A stretch of 64,000 bases of DNA from Brenneria goodwinii (lineage in GTDB: Bacteria > Pseudomonadota > Gammaproteobacteria > Enterobacterales > Enterobacteriaceae), in contig NZ_CP014137.1 of assembly GCF_002291445.1 (NCBI RefSeq), positions 2,790,001 through 2,854,000 on the forward strand, read 5' to 3'. Below the pieces are notes generated by a model. The model worked only from the letters and a program-made list of their open reading frames with translations, searched no databases and was not told where the DNA came from. Made by a program: the position numbers and the translations under genes. Shown piece after piece: positions 24,392 to 33,567 of the stretch (position 1 is its first letter; every line of letters begins with the position of its first letter).

Positions 24392-25029
24392 TGAAAAACT
24401 TTGTTATCCTGATATCGGGTCAAGGAAGCAACTTGCAGGCATTGATAGACGCCTGCAAGCGCGGCCGTATTAACGGTGAGATAGCAGCGGTCTTTAGCAA
24501 CAATCCTGAAGCCTACGGTTTACAGCGCGCGCAAGAGGCGGAGATACCGGCCCATGTCATTAACCCGGAGGATTTCGCCGACCGCGCCGCTTATGATGCG
24601 GCGCTGGCGCAGGAAATCGAACAGTATGAACCGGCGCTCATTGTTCTGGCGGGATATATGCGAATTCTCAGCCCTGAGTTTGTGGCGCAGTTCTCCGGTA
24701 AGATGCTCAATATCCACCCGTCCCTGTTGCCCAAATACCCTGGATTGCACACCCATAGCCAGGCATTGAGCAACGGCGACGGCGTGCATGGCACATCCGT
24801 ACATTTTGTGACGGACGAACTGGATGGCGGCCCGTTGATCCTGCAGGCCAAAGTACCGGTATTCACCAATGACACCGAAGAAAGCCTGAAACAACGCGTT
24901 CATGTACAAGAGCACACCATTTATCCCCTGGTGGTCAGTTGGTTCCTTTCCGGCCGCTTAAAAATGCGGGAAAATGAAGCCTGGCTGGATGGCGTGCGTA
25001 TTCCTCCTCAAGGATATGCCGCAGAATAA
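24391..25029 (+). CDS. purN: phosphoribosylglycinamide formyltransferase PurN
   Basis: PurN transfers a formyl group from 10-formyl-tetrahydrofolate to GAR, step three of purine synthesis. The 212-residue protein starts MKNFVILISGQGSNLQAL with the phosphate-binding glycine loop. The catalytic Asn and His lie in MLNIHPSLLPKYPG near residue 106, and the Asp in VTDELDGGPLI near residue 144. The start codon overlaps the purM stop by one base, the standard purMN operon. Confidence 0.98.
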   Translation: MKNFVILISGQGSNLQALIDACKRGRINGEIAAVFSNNPEAYGLQRAQEAEIPAHVINPEDFADRAAYDAALAQEIEQYEPALIVLAGYMRILSPEFVAQFSGKMLNIHPSLLPKYPGLHTHSQALSNGDGVHGTSVHFVTDELDGGPLILQAKVPVFTNDTEESLKQRVHVQEHTIYPLVVSWFLSGRLKMRENEAWLDGVRIPPQGYAAE

Positions 25030-25053
25030 CCTTCATTCGTATTCACGATAACC

Positions 25054-25083
25054 ATCCCGGATTGTGATGACGACATCCGGGAT
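25054..25083 (+). terminator. hairpin after purN
   Basis: A 9-bp perfect stem (ATCCCGGAT/ATCCGGGAT) with a 12-base loop lies 25 bases after the purN stop. No T tract follows, so it may be a weak terminator or an RNA end protector. Confidence 0.5.
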
Positions 25084-25327
25084 ATGCATAACATCGCTGA
25101 CAACCTTGAGCAATATCACCCGCTATCAACAACCCCTCTGAATCCGTTCCGATAACCCTGCCGCTTCAACTAATAACAGCGTTGCCGTACCGACTTCGAT
25201 TTTAGCGAGATACGCCACTTCCCGTCGGTTTTTACTTTAATTATTTATTTAATTACCAGTAAATTTAAGATCTATAACGGTATCCGGCGCCAGGGTAAAT
25301 AATCCTCACTCATCTTCGGTTGAAAAC

Positions 25328-25346
25328 AAGAATAACAATGATTATC
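25328..25346 (+). promoter_or_regulatory. Fur box before the siderophore locus
   Basis: The 19 bases ending AATGATTATC match the Fur consensus GATAATGATAATCATTATC at 14 positions by eye. The site is 32 bases upstream of the binding-protein gene, so iron repression through Fur is expected. Confidence 0.6.
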
Positions 25347-25377
25347 TTTTGCTATCGTTTTTCTTGCAGAATTAGTC

Positions 25378-26484
25378 ATGCGTATTCTCATATCCGTTGT
25401 TTTATTACTTCTTAGCCCGTTCTCTTTGGCCAAAAGCGTTACTGATATTCTCGGCCGACAGGTAGAAATCCCAGACCATCCACAACGAATTGTCCTTGGC
25501 GAAAGCCGTATGCTCTATACGCTGGCGCTGCTTGAACCGGGAAATCCGACAAGACATATCGTCGGCTGGCCGGGGGATATGGCGCGTTACGATGCGCAAA
25601 GCTGGCAACGCTATACAGAAAAATTTCCGTCAATCAGTCAAATTCCGCAATTAGGCAACGGCAATCTGCATAGCATGAATGCGGAAATGCTGCTGCCGTT
25701 AAAACCCGATTTGGTGATTATGCCGCGTCTGGCAAAAGGCTCCGCCGATGACGACCAACTGCAACAGACGCTGACCCGCGCCGGCGTGCCGGTGATCTAT
25801 GTCGATTTACGCGTCGATTTGCTCCATAACACCTTACCCAGCATCCGGCTGCTGGGAGACGTGCTGAATCAGCCGCAGCGGGCCGCGGCGTTCAGCGAAT
25901 TTTATCAGCAACATATGGAGGTGATTCGTCAACGCATCGCGCAATATCACGGCAAAAAAACCACGGTAATGCTGCACCTGCACCTTGGCCGCCGCGATAC
26001 CTGCTGTACCACCGCCGTCGGCGGGAATCTGGGCGACCTGCTGACCTTTGCCGGCGGTGAAAATATTGCCGCCGGGACTATCAGCAGCGTGTATGGCGAA
26101 CTCAGCCCCGAGCGGGTGCTGGCGGCCAATCCCGATGTTTATATCGCCACCGGCATGGCCGGACCGGAAGGAAAACGCTTTTCCAGCCTGATGCTCGGCC
26201 CGTTGGTCGATCCGCAGCAGGCGCGGGATAGCTTCAGCAAACTGATACATCAGGATCCCATTCTGTCTCATCTTCAGGCGGTAAAAAGCGGCCGGGCCTG
26301 GAGTATGTGGCACAACTTTTACCTCAGCCCTTACCACGTGGTGATGGTGGAGATGTTTGCCAAAGCGCTCTACCCCGATCTCTTCAGCGATATCGATCCG
26401 CAACTCACACTACAAAAACTTTACCAGAACTTCTTGCCTATTGATTTTTCAGGGACTTATTGGAGTCAACTTGCACATGAATAA
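25378..26484 (+). CDS. FecB-type periplasmic iron-siderophore binding protein
   Basis: This is a 368-residue ABC-type substrate-binding protein of the class III (FecB/BtuF/FhuD) fold. A signal peptide (MRILISVVLLLLSPFSLA) precedes TDILGRQVEIPDHPQRIV, the usual first strand of this family. The long central helix and the segment CTTAVGGNLGDLLTFAGGENIAAG near residue 204 follow. It overlaps the TonB-dependent receptor gene by eight bases, and a Fur box lies upstream, so it probably serves ferric siderophore uptake. No permease or ATPase gene is adjacent, so it must use a transporter encoded elsewhere or act differently. The ligand is not deducible. Confidence 0.85.
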   Translation: MRILISVVLLLLSPFSLAKSVTDILGRQVEIPDHPQRIVLGESRMLYTLALLEPGNPTRHIVGWPGDMARYDAQSWQRYTEKFPSISQIPQLGNGNLHSMNAEMLLPLKPDLVIMPRLAKGSADDDQLQQTLTRAGVPVIYVDLRVDLLHNTLPSIRLLGDVLNQPQRAAAFSEFYQQHMEVIRQRIAQYHGKKTTVMLHLHLGRRDTCCTTAVGGNLGDLLTFAGGENIAAGTISSVYGELSPERVLAANPDVYIATGMAGPEGKRFSSLMLGPLVDPQQARDSFSKLIHQDPILSHLQAVKSGRAWSMWHNFYLSPYHVVMVEMFAKALYPDLFSDIDPQLTLQKLYQNFLPIDFSGTYWSQLAHE

Positions 26485-28606
26485 CAAAACACTACGTAAC
26501 GGCTGGCCGTTGTTGGTCCTGCTGCCTTTCAGTATTCAGGCGGCGACCAACCCCCAGGAGGATACGCTGGAGGTTACGGCGACGGCGGGAACGACATCAG
26601 CCGAAGAAACCGGCTATCAACCGCATAAAACCGTTACCGGCACCCGTACCGAAAGCCGGTTGCTGGATGTACCGCAGGCGGTGAATGTGGTGCCTAACCA
26701 GGTGATTGAGGATCGGGCCGTACGTAATATTGATGAAGCGTTATATAACGTCAGCGGCATTACGCAAGCCAATACGCTCGGCGGCACTCAGGATGCGCTG
26801 ATCAAACGCGGCTTTGGCGATAACCGCGACGGATCGCTCTTTCGCGACGGCGTCCGCTCGATTCAGGCGCGTAATTTTACCCCGACCAGCGAACGCGTCG
26901 AGGTGCTCAAAGGTCCGGCTTCAATGCTGTATGGCATGGGTGAACCCGGCGGCGTAATCAATATCATCAGTAAAAAACCGGAGTTAGAGCAAAAGACGCA
27001 CATCGAAGGCTGGGGCAGCAGCTTCAAGGGCGGCGGCGGCCAATTAGACGTTACCGGACCGCTGGGCGCATCCGGTCTGGCTTACCGGATGATCGTCGAC
27101 CACGATGAGACCGACTACTGGCGTAATTTTGGCCGCAACCGTCAAACCACCATTGCGCCATCCCTGATGTGGTACGGCGAAGACACCACGGTGCGCATCG
27201 CCTATGAACATATGGAATACCTGACGCCATTCGATCGCGGCACCGTGCTGGACACCAACACCGGCAAGCCGGTGAATACGCCGCGTAAACGGCGTTTCGA
27301 TGAGCCTTACAACGCCACCCGCGGCGATCAGGACAGCATTACCATGCAGGTCGATCGCAACCTGACCGATCGCTGGAAAAGCAGTCTGACCTACACCTAT
27401 AACCGCAACCGCTACAGCGATAACCAGGCGCGGGCGATGAGTTATGACGCCAATACCGGCAACCTATCCCGCAGAGCTGACTCTACCGGCTATGCCCATG
27501 CGCAGACCCAAGTTGTGCAGTTAACCCTGAACGGCGATGTGGACTGGGGGCAAATCAATCACCAACTGCTGTTTGGCTTTGACTACGAAGCCGATCGCAC
27601 TTTCCGCGGCGATATGCTGCAAGGCTCCGCCAGCGATGTCTTCAATGTTTACAACCCGATCTACGGCAATTTAGCTGAATCCAGTTCGGTTATCGCCTCA
27701 CAGAGCGATCAGCGGGAAAATATCGACAGCACAGGCTTCTTTATGCAGGATGCCATTCGCCTTAACGAGCGCTGGCAACTGCTGGGCGGTCTGCGCTACG
27801 ACAGCTTTGACGTTATGTCAGGCAAGGGCCGGCCATTCAAGACCAATACGGACAGTTCATATAACCGCGTAGTGCCGCGCGCGGGCATTATTTACAGCCT
27901 GACGCCGTATTCATCACTCTATGCCAGCTATAGCGAGTCGTTTAAACCCAACTCCTCGATTGCCGATCAAATAGGCGCCCTTCCCCCAGAGATTGGTCAG
28001 TCTTACGAAATCGGCGCCAAACTGGATCTGCCCAACCGGATCACCGCCAACGTGGCGCTGTTTGATATCAAAAAGCGTAATGTAAAGATTGATGACACTA
28101 TCTCTGTGAACGGAGTTAACGAAACGGTATATCGCACCGCCGGTAAAGTCCGCTCGCAGGGCATTGAACTGGATATGGCCGGGAAACTGACTGACTCGCT
28201 GAGTCTGATCGGCTCCTATGCCTATACCGATGCGCGCGTAACGGCCGATCCGGAAAACAACGGTAATGAACTGACCAATGCGGCGCGTCATACCGCTTCG
28301 CTGTTCCTGACGCAAGATTTCGGCGCTTTGGGACTGCATTCGGGTGATAATCTGCGCGCCGGCGCCGGCGCTCGTTACGTCGGTCGCCGTCCCGGCGATG
28401 CGGCAAACAGTTTCTATCTGGATGATTACACGGTAGCTGATGCCTTTGTGGCTTACAGCACGCCAATCAACGGCTACAAGGTGAAGTGGCAGTTAAATAT
28501 CAAGAACCTGTTTGACAAAACCTATTATCCGTCCAGCGGCAACAACCTGCGTATCGCCGTGGGCGAACCGCGCCAGTTTGTACTGCGCGCCAGCGTAGAT
28601 TTTTGA
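26477..28606 (+). CDS. TonB-dependent siderophore receptor
   Basis: This outer-membrane receptor has 709 residues. After the signal peptide comes a TonB box-like EDTLEVTATAG, then the plug domain (LLDVPQAVNVVPNQVIEDRAVRNIDEAL and EVLKGPASMLYGMGEPGGVINIISKKP). A 22-strand barrel follows, ending in an aromatic residue (RASVDF). The pattern is that of ferrichrome/ferrioxamine-type siderophore receptors, but the exact ligand cannot be named. I chose ATG at 26477 because it gives a signal peptide; earlier in-frame codons overlap the preceding gene deeply. The eight-base overlap with the binding-protein gene implies translational coupling. Confidence 0.92.
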   Translation: MNNKTLRNGWPLLVLLPFSIQAATNPQEDTLEVTATAGTTSAEETGYQPHKTVTGTRTESRLLDVPQAVNVVPNQVIEDRAVRNIDEALYNVSGITQANTLGGTQDALIKRGFGDNRDGSLFRDGVRSIQARNFTPTSERVEVLKGPASMLYGMGEPGGVINIISKKPELEQKTHIEGWGSSFKGGGGQLDVTGPLGASGLAYRMIVDHDETDYWRNFGRNRQTTIAPSLMWYGEDTTVRIAYEHMEYLTPFDRGTVLDTNTGKPVNTPRKRRFDEPYNATRGDQDSITMQVDRNLTDRWKSSLTYTYNRNRYSDNQARAMSYDANTGNLSRRADSTGYAHAQTQVVQLTLNGDVDWGQINHQLLFGFDYEADRTFRGDMLQGSASDVFNVYNPIYGNLAESSSVIASQSDQRENIDSTGFFMQDAIRLNERWQLLGGLRYDSFDVMSGKGRPFKTNTDSSYNRVVPRAGIIYSLTPYSSLYASYSESFKPNSSIADQIGALPPEIGQSYEIGAKLDLPNRITANVALFDIKKRNVKIDDTISVNGVNETVYRTAGKVRSQGIELDMAGKLTDSLSLIGSYAYTDARVTADPENNGNELTNAARHTASLFLTQDFGALGLHSGDNLRAGAGARYVGRRPGDAANSFYLDDYTVADAFVAYSTPINGYKVKWQLNIKNLFDKTYYPSSGNNLRIAVGEPRQFVLRASVDF

Positions 28607-28638
28607 TCAATTGGGGATAATAGAACAGCGGGAGAGCA

Positions 28639-28665
28639 CTGCCTGACATAGATATTGTCAGGCAG
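28639..28665. terminator. hairpin between convergent receptor and lipoprotein genes
   Basis: A perfect 10-bp stem (CTGCCTGACA/TGTCAGGCAG) with a 7-base loop lies 33 bases after the receptor stop and 17 bases from the lipoprotein stop. No T tract is present on either strand, but the position fits a shared terminator. Confidence 0.65.
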
Positions 28666-28681
28666 CATCGTCATATCGCGC

Positions 28682-29110
28682 TTATTTAACGCTGACGATA
28701 GTACCTTTGTAACCACGAACAACAACGTGAATTTGTTTGAATACGCCGTAGCTTTTTGTCGTTACTTCATAACGAGGAGCAACGATTAAGTCAGCGCCGG
28801 CGGCTTTAACCGCATTGTAGGTTGCGGCAGATTTAACTGAAGCGGAGGAATCGGCAAAAGACAGCGAGCTGCCGGTACCATAGCTTACGCCATCAACGTA
28901 GTTGTCGCCTTCACCCCATTTGATGAAGCCCATCAGTACGTTAGCGGTAGCTTCACCCTGGATTTTTTCACCAACCTGGATATCCGCTTTTACCGTGGAT
29001 TCAACGTTGCCAACCAGTGCGCTAGTCGGCTGGCTCGTATTATAAGAAGAACAGCCTGCCAACAGAGAAACAGCAAATGCTGCGGCGGCTAATTTTAATT
29101 TATTATTCAT
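28682..29110 (-). CDS. small lipoprotein of unknown function
   Basis: The 142-residue precursor has a clear lipoprotein signal (MNNKLKLAAAAFAVSLLAGC) with Cys20 as lipidation site. The mature part is small, serine and alanine rich, and ends in a basic beta-rich segment (VTTKSYGVFKQIHVVVRGYKGTIVSVK). I do not recognise the family. ATG 29110 was chosen for the signal peptide; an ATG nine bases upstream lies too close to AAGGA. It converges with the siderophore receptor, and a Fur-like box lies about 120 bases upstream of its start, so it may belong to the iron response, but that is inference. Confidence 0.85.
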   Translation of the reverse strand: MNNKLKLAAAAFAVSLLAGCSSYNTSQPTSALVGNVESTVKADIQVGEKIQGEATANVLMGFIKWGEGDNYVDGVSYGTGSSLSFADSSASVKSAATYNAVKAAGADLIVAPRYEVTTKSYGVFKQIHVVVRGYKGTIVSVK

Positions 29111-29696
29111 GACGTACATATCCTTACGAATTAATAATAGTGACAATGAGCCCGCGAATAAATTTGGGCCGCGCAATACTATTTTATTTTCACCTGAAAA
29201 ACCAGCCTATTTTAATAGTTCCACTAATGGTAAAAATAAAAATCATTATCAATTAAAATTTCCCTGCCATAAAAAAACATGCGCCTCACCATTCATTTAA
29301 TGCTAATTAAATCAATATCAACAAAACAAAAAATATTATAAAAATCAATTAAATAAAATATAATTTACACATTCACACAAAGAAGAAAAACAAAATAAAA
29401 ACATCCCATTAAAAACCCAAAAATAAAAAATAATCGCCAACAACAAATAACACCAACAAATAATAATCACACTAACTATAAAAAACCATTCAGTTTTATC
29501 CTTTATAAAACCGTAAAAAGACAAAATGAAACAATATATAAACCCGCAAATATTACTTTTATAAAATATATCGACTGAACGTCATCGAGTTAATGGGTTG
29601 TTATTTGATTAAATAAAGTCCAAATAAAATGCTCATCATTGCGCCGTATTGTCATACAATCGACGAGAGCTAACTGCATGAAATGAGGATTAACTT
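29111..29696. other. very AT-rich intergenic region
   Basis: This 586-base stretch between divergent lipoprotein and speG genes is strongly AT-rich from about 29200 to 29580, with many A runs and no credible gene. Only short open frames without ribosome binding sites occur. It should contain the promoters of both neighbours and looks like a target for H-NS-type silencing. Confidence 0.7.
29232..29250 (-). promoter_or_regulatory. Fur-like box upstream of the lipoprotein gene
   Basis: The 19 bases ending AATCATTATC match GATAATGATAATCATTATC at 15 positions by eye. The surrounding sequence is AT-rich, so a chance match is possible. Confidence 0.45.
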
Positions 29697-30272
29697 ATGC
29701 CTGAGACGAGTAATGTCGTTCGGCTGCGGCCGCTGGAGCGGGACGATCTGACCTTTGTTCATCAATTGGATAACAACGCCAGCGTTATGCGCTACTGGTT
29801 TGAAGAGCCTTACGAAGCCTTTGTTGAACTTAGCGACCTGTACGACAAGCACATTCACGATCAAAGTGAACGGCGCTTTATTATCGAGCACGACCGGATC
29901 AAAGTCGGCCTGGTCGAGCTGGTGGAGATTACCCACATCCACCGCCGGGCGGAGTTCCAGATCATTATCGATCCCGTTCATCAAGGGAAAGGCTATGCCA
30001 GCGCGGCGGCGAAACTGGCCATGGATTACGGCTTTTCAGTGTTGAATCTGTACAAGCTGTATCTGATTGTGGATAAGGAAAACAAGAAGGCGATACATCT
30101 TTACGCCAAGCTGGGATTTGAGGTAGAAGGCGAGTTGATTCACGAGTTTTTTATCAACGGCCAATACTGCAACGCCATCCGCATGTGTATTTTCCAGCAC
30201 CAATATCTGGCAAAGCACAAAACGGTGACCGGCACAGGCGGCCCCGCGCCGGGCGCCGATATCACCTTGTGA
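29697..30272 (+). CDS. speG: spermidine N1-acetyltransferase SpeG
   Basis: SpeG is a GNAT-fold dodecameric enzyme that acetylates spermidine and spermine when polyamines become toxic. The 191-residue protein matches E. coli SpeG almost throughout. VRLRPLERDDL lies at the N-terminus, the allosteric spermidine site region is YWFEEPYEAFVELSDLYDKHIHD, and the acetyl-CoA loop is VHQGKGYASAAAKLA near residue 100. Only the C-terminal 15 residues differ. ATG 29697 lies eight bases after AGGA. It converges with ybbP across a 137-base gap in which no clear terminator was seen. Confidence 0.96.
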   Translation: MPETSNVVRLRPLERDDLTFVHQLDNNASVMRYWFEEPYEAFVELSDLYDKHIHDQSERRFIIEHDRIKVGLVELVEITHIHRRAEFQIIIDPVHQGKGYASAAAKLAMDYGFSVLNLYKLYLIVDKENKKAIHLYAKLGFEVEGELIHEFFINGQYCNAIRMCIFQHQYLAKHKTVTGTGGPAPGADITL

Positions 30273-30409
30273 CGAGCAGCCGGTTTGCGCCAGCTGCCCG
30301 TTACCGGAGAGGCCTTCTCGCGAATAGCGGTCAATGACGAAGGAGAGGGTCTTGACGGCGGACGCTCAACACGGCATTTGCGCCGGCAGGCGGGAGCGGC
30401 TTTCACCGG

Positions 30410-32839
30410 CTACCCCGCGAATTGCCGGAATAACGCCTTGCCGCGCAGTAACCGAACGCCCAGCCAGCCGCCGCAGAGCGAGAGCAATAGCGCCGCGGAC
30501 AGCGGCAATGCGACCCACATCGTCAGGTTCGGCTCCCACGAGAAGTTGAATACCCGGCTCTGCAACAGCCACAATGCCGCTTCAGCCCCGATCGCGGCGG
30601 CAATCCCCGCCACCAGCCCCAGCACGGCAAACTCACACCACAGCGTGGTACGCAGCAGGCGTAACCCGGCCCCCAGGGTGCGATAGACCATCAACTCCTG
30701 CCTGCGCTGGCGCATCCCCACCTGAATTTGCGCCAGCAACAGCAATATGCCGCAGAACAGGACCAGCACCACCATGATTTCCAACGCCCGACTCACCTGC
30801 TGCAATACCTGTCCGATCTGACGCAGCATACTGCCCACATCCAGCAGGCTCAGCGTTGGGAACTGACGATTCAACTGGGTAATCATCTTCTCATCGCCAT
30901 GGTAACGGAAGCTGGTCAGCCAGGACTGCGGCTGGTTATCCAATGCCCCGGCGGGGAAAATAAAGAAGAAGTTCGGACGCAGACTCTCCCAGTCTACCTG
31001 CCGGAAGCTAGTGACTTTGGCGCTGAACGGCTGGGTATCGCCGGTAAAAGTCAGCGTATCGCCAATCTTGATGCCCATCTCTTTGGCTTCTTTCACCTCC
31101 ATCGAGACTTCCCCCGCTTTGGGCGCCTGCCCCTCAACCAGCACATTATGGTCAGGGATGCCGTCCATCCAGGTCAGATTTAGTTCACGGTTTACCGTAT
31201 TCCCCCCTGGATCGTCCTCATGAATAACTTCCGTCGCCACCTGCTGATTAATTTCCGTCAGGCGCGCCCGGATAATCGGATAAAACTGCTCCGGCCTGAC
31301 CTGATGCTGTTCAAGAAATGTTGTCACCTGAGGAACCTGATCCGCCGTCATGTTCAGCAGGAAGTAATTAGGGCTTTCCGGCGGCAGTTGCTGCTGCCAG
31401 CGATCCAGCAAATCCCCGCGCATCACCAACAGCAAAGCCAGCAGCATGAATGACAATGAAAACGCCGCCAGTTGGCTAATCGTTGACCATGGCTGGCGCA
31501 GTAGCCGGTTGATGGCCAAACGCAAGGCCAGCCGTTTAACCGTTAAACGCCGCAGCAATAGCAGCCCGCCCCAGCCAATAATGCCTAACAATAATGACAG
31601 TACCGCCATGCCTCCCAGCAGCGACCACAGCAGTGAACTGCCGCCGGACAGCACCGCAAGCAGCCCCACCACGATCGCCAACACCACCGGCAGGTAATAA
31701 CGCAGCGGCCAGACATTCGCCACCACATCCTGCCGCAACACGCGCAGCGGCTGCGTCGCCAGCAGCAAACGATAAGGACGCAGGCCGACCAGTAACGAAA
31801 TCAGCACGAGCGAACCCAGCGCCCATACCCACGGCCATAGCCCTGACGCCGGCAGCGCCGCGGGTAAAACCGGGGCCAGCATCCTCATCAGTATCGCTTC
31901 AAAGCCCAGCCCGACAAGCCCGCCGCACAGGGCCGCCAGCGCCAGCACCGACAGCCATTGCCCCACGATCAGCCGTTGCAGAGCCCGTCGCCCGGCCCCC
32001 AGCGTTTTCAGTACCGCGACCAAATCATAGCGGCTACGGCAATAGTGCCCCATGGAAACGGCGACCGCGGCGATGGACAACAGCAGCGTCAGCAACGCCG
32101 ACAGCAACAGGAATTGCTGCGAGCGCTTCAACGATTGGCTCAACGCGCCTTCCGAATCCTCCATGCCATACCAACGCTGATCGGGTTTCAGCTTCGGCTT
32201 GATGAAATCACTGAACTGGCTGATTTGTTGTTCATTACCGGCGAACATATAGCGCCAGGTAATACGCCCGCCGGGCTGTATTGCTCCGGTTTTTTCCACA
32301 TCCACCAGATTCATCAAAATACGCGGCGCCGTTTCAAACGGGTTAAAGCCGGAGTCCGGTTCTTGAATCAGTTCGCCGCTAATACGCAGGGACGTATCCC
32401 CGACATCCAGCATATCGCCAACGTTTAGCCCCAGCAGCGCCAACAGGCGCGGGGCGACCAGCACGGTGCCTTCCTCCGCCCGCAGCCCGGCCGGGTTGGT
32501 CTGTAGCTCGCCATATAACGGATAGCGTTGGTCGGTCGCTTTTACCCTTGCCAGTTGCGGCGTATCGCCGGCGAAGGTCATGGTCATAAATGAAACCTGC
32601 CGGCTCAGGGTCAATCCCTGCTGCTGCGCCGTTTGCAGCCAGGCTTCATCCACCGGACGCGATGCGCGCAGCACCCGATCGCCCGCCAGAAAATCACGGC
32701 TTTGCTGACTCAGCCCCTTTTCCATCCGGTCGCTGATATTCCCCAGCGCCAGAACGCAGGCCACGGCCAGCGTTAATGCCAGCCAGACAATCAATAATGA
32801 AGGAGAGCGCCATTCGCGCCAGAACCACCGCCAAATCAT
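30410..32839 (-). CDS. ybbP: ABC transporter permease YbbP
   Basis: YbbP is a large FtsX/MacB-type inner-membrane permease of 809 residues. An N-terminal transmembrane helix (SLLIVWLALTLAVACVLALG) and a large periplasmic domain precede a first group of helices near residues 255-430. A second periplasmic domain and a final helix group complete the tandem FtsX layout. It matches E. coli YbbP. The start overlaps the ybbA stop by four bases, so the pair makes a transporter of the mechanotransmission type. The substrate is unknown; the conserved linkage to tesA suggests a lipid or envelope role, which is inference. Confidence 0.93.
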   Translation of the reverse strand: MIWRWFWREWRSPSLLIVWLALTLAVACVLALGNISDRMEKGLSQQSRDFLAGDRVLRASRPVDEAWLQTAQQQGLTLSRQVSFMTMTFAGDTPQLARVKATDQRYPLYGELQTNPAGLRAEEGTVLVAPRLLALLGLNVGDMLDVGDTSLRISGELIQEPDSGFNPFETAPRILMNLVDVEKTGAIQPGGRITWRYMFAGNEQQISQFSDFIKPKLKPDQRWYGMEDSEGALSQSLKRSQQFLLLSALLTLLLSIAAVAVSMGHYCRSRYDLVAVLKTLGAGRRALQRLIVGQWLSVLALAALCGGLVGLGFEAILMRMLAPVLPAALPASGLWPWVWALGSLVLISLLVGLRPYRLLLATQPLRVLRQDVVANVWPLRYYLPVVLAIVVGLLAVLSGGSSLLWSLLGGMAVLSLLLGIIGWGGLLLLRRLTVKRLALRLAINRLLRQPWSTISQLAAFSLSFMLLALLLVMRGDLLDRWQQQLPPESPNYFLLNMTADQVPQVTTFLEQHQVRPEQFYPIIRARLTEINQQVATEVIHEDDPGGNTVNRELNLTWMDGIPDHNVLVEGQAPKAGEVSMEVKEAKEMGIKIGDTLTFTGDTQPFSAKVTSFRQVDWESLRPNFFFIFPAGALDNQPQSWLTSFRYHGDEKMITQLNRQFPTLSLLDVGSMLRQIGQVLQQVSRALEIMVVLVLFCGILLLLAQIQVGMRQRRQELMVYRTLGAGLRLLRTTLWCEFAVLGLVAGIAAAIGAEAALWLLQSRVFNFSWEPNLTMWVALPLSAALLLSLCGGWLGVRLLRGKALFRQFAG

Positions 32840-33567
32840 GCTTCTTCCCTCAACTTGCCATCGACCAGGCGCAAACGCCGCTCACAGCGCGCCGCCAATT
32901 GTTCATCATGGGTAACCAGAATCAGCGTCGTGGCGTAATCGCGGTTAAGGGAAAACAGCAGATCGACAATGCGTTCACCGGTTTTACGATCCAGATTGCC
33001 GGTTGGCTCATCGGCAAACAGCACTTTGGGACGTCCGCTGAAAGCGCGCGCCAGCGCCACCCGCTGCTGCTCGCCGCCGGAAAGTTGAGCGGGAAGATGA
33101 TGTAAACGTTCGCCCAGCCCAAGCTGTTGCAACAGCTGCTCCGCCTGCTTACGGCTATGGCTATCGCTTTCTCCCCGCAGTAAGGCCGGCAGTTGGACGT
33201 TCTCCAGCGCATTCAGCGTCGGCACCAGCATAAACGCCTGAAAAACAAAGCCCACATCCCTGGCGCGGAGTGCGGCCCTGCCCTCTTCATCCAGTCCGCT
33301 TAACGATTCCCCCATCAGACTAACGTCACCTTCGCTGCCGTCATCCAGACCGGCAAGAATGCCCAGCAGCGTTGATTTACCTGACCCAGACTCGCCAATA
33401 AGCGCAATTGTCTGCGCGGGTTTGACAATCAGCTCAACTCCGGTAAGGATGGAAAGCCGATGTTCCCCTTGACCAACGTGTTTACTAAGATGATGAACTT
33501 CAAGAATGTTTTCCGCAGGCCCGGTTTCGACAGGCATAACACTCGCTGGACTGGTCTTTGCAAACAT
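32836..33567 (-). CDS. ybbA: ABC transporter ATP-binding protein YbbA
   Basis: YbbA is the LolD/MacB-type ATPase partner of YbbP. In the 243-residue protein, Walker A is GESGSGKST near residue 57, the signature LSGGEQQRVALARA near residue 161, Walker B VLFADEPTGNLD, and the switch His in VTHDEQ. ATG 33567 has AAAAGGA upstream; ATG 33537 would give a length nearer to E. coli but lacks a good site. The first 78 bases are antisense to the start of tesA, a divergent overlap also present in shorter form in E. coli. Confidence 0.93.
   Translation of the reverse strand: MFAKTSPASVMPVETGPAENILEVHHLSKHVGQGEHRLSILTGVELIVKPAQTIALIGESGSGKSTLLGILAGLDDGSEGDVSLMGESLSGLDEEGRAALRARDVGFVFQAFMLVPTLNALENVQLPALLRGESDSHSRKQAEQLLQQLGLGERLHHLPAQLSGGEQQRVALARAFSGRPKVLFADEPTGNLDRKTGERIVDLLFSLNRDYATTLILVTHDEQLAARCERRLRLVDGKLREEA

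Noticed and set aside
30285..30686. Open frames on the + strand antisense to ybbP
   Set aside because: They run opposite conserved transmembrane coding sequence and have proline/arginine-rich shadow composition.
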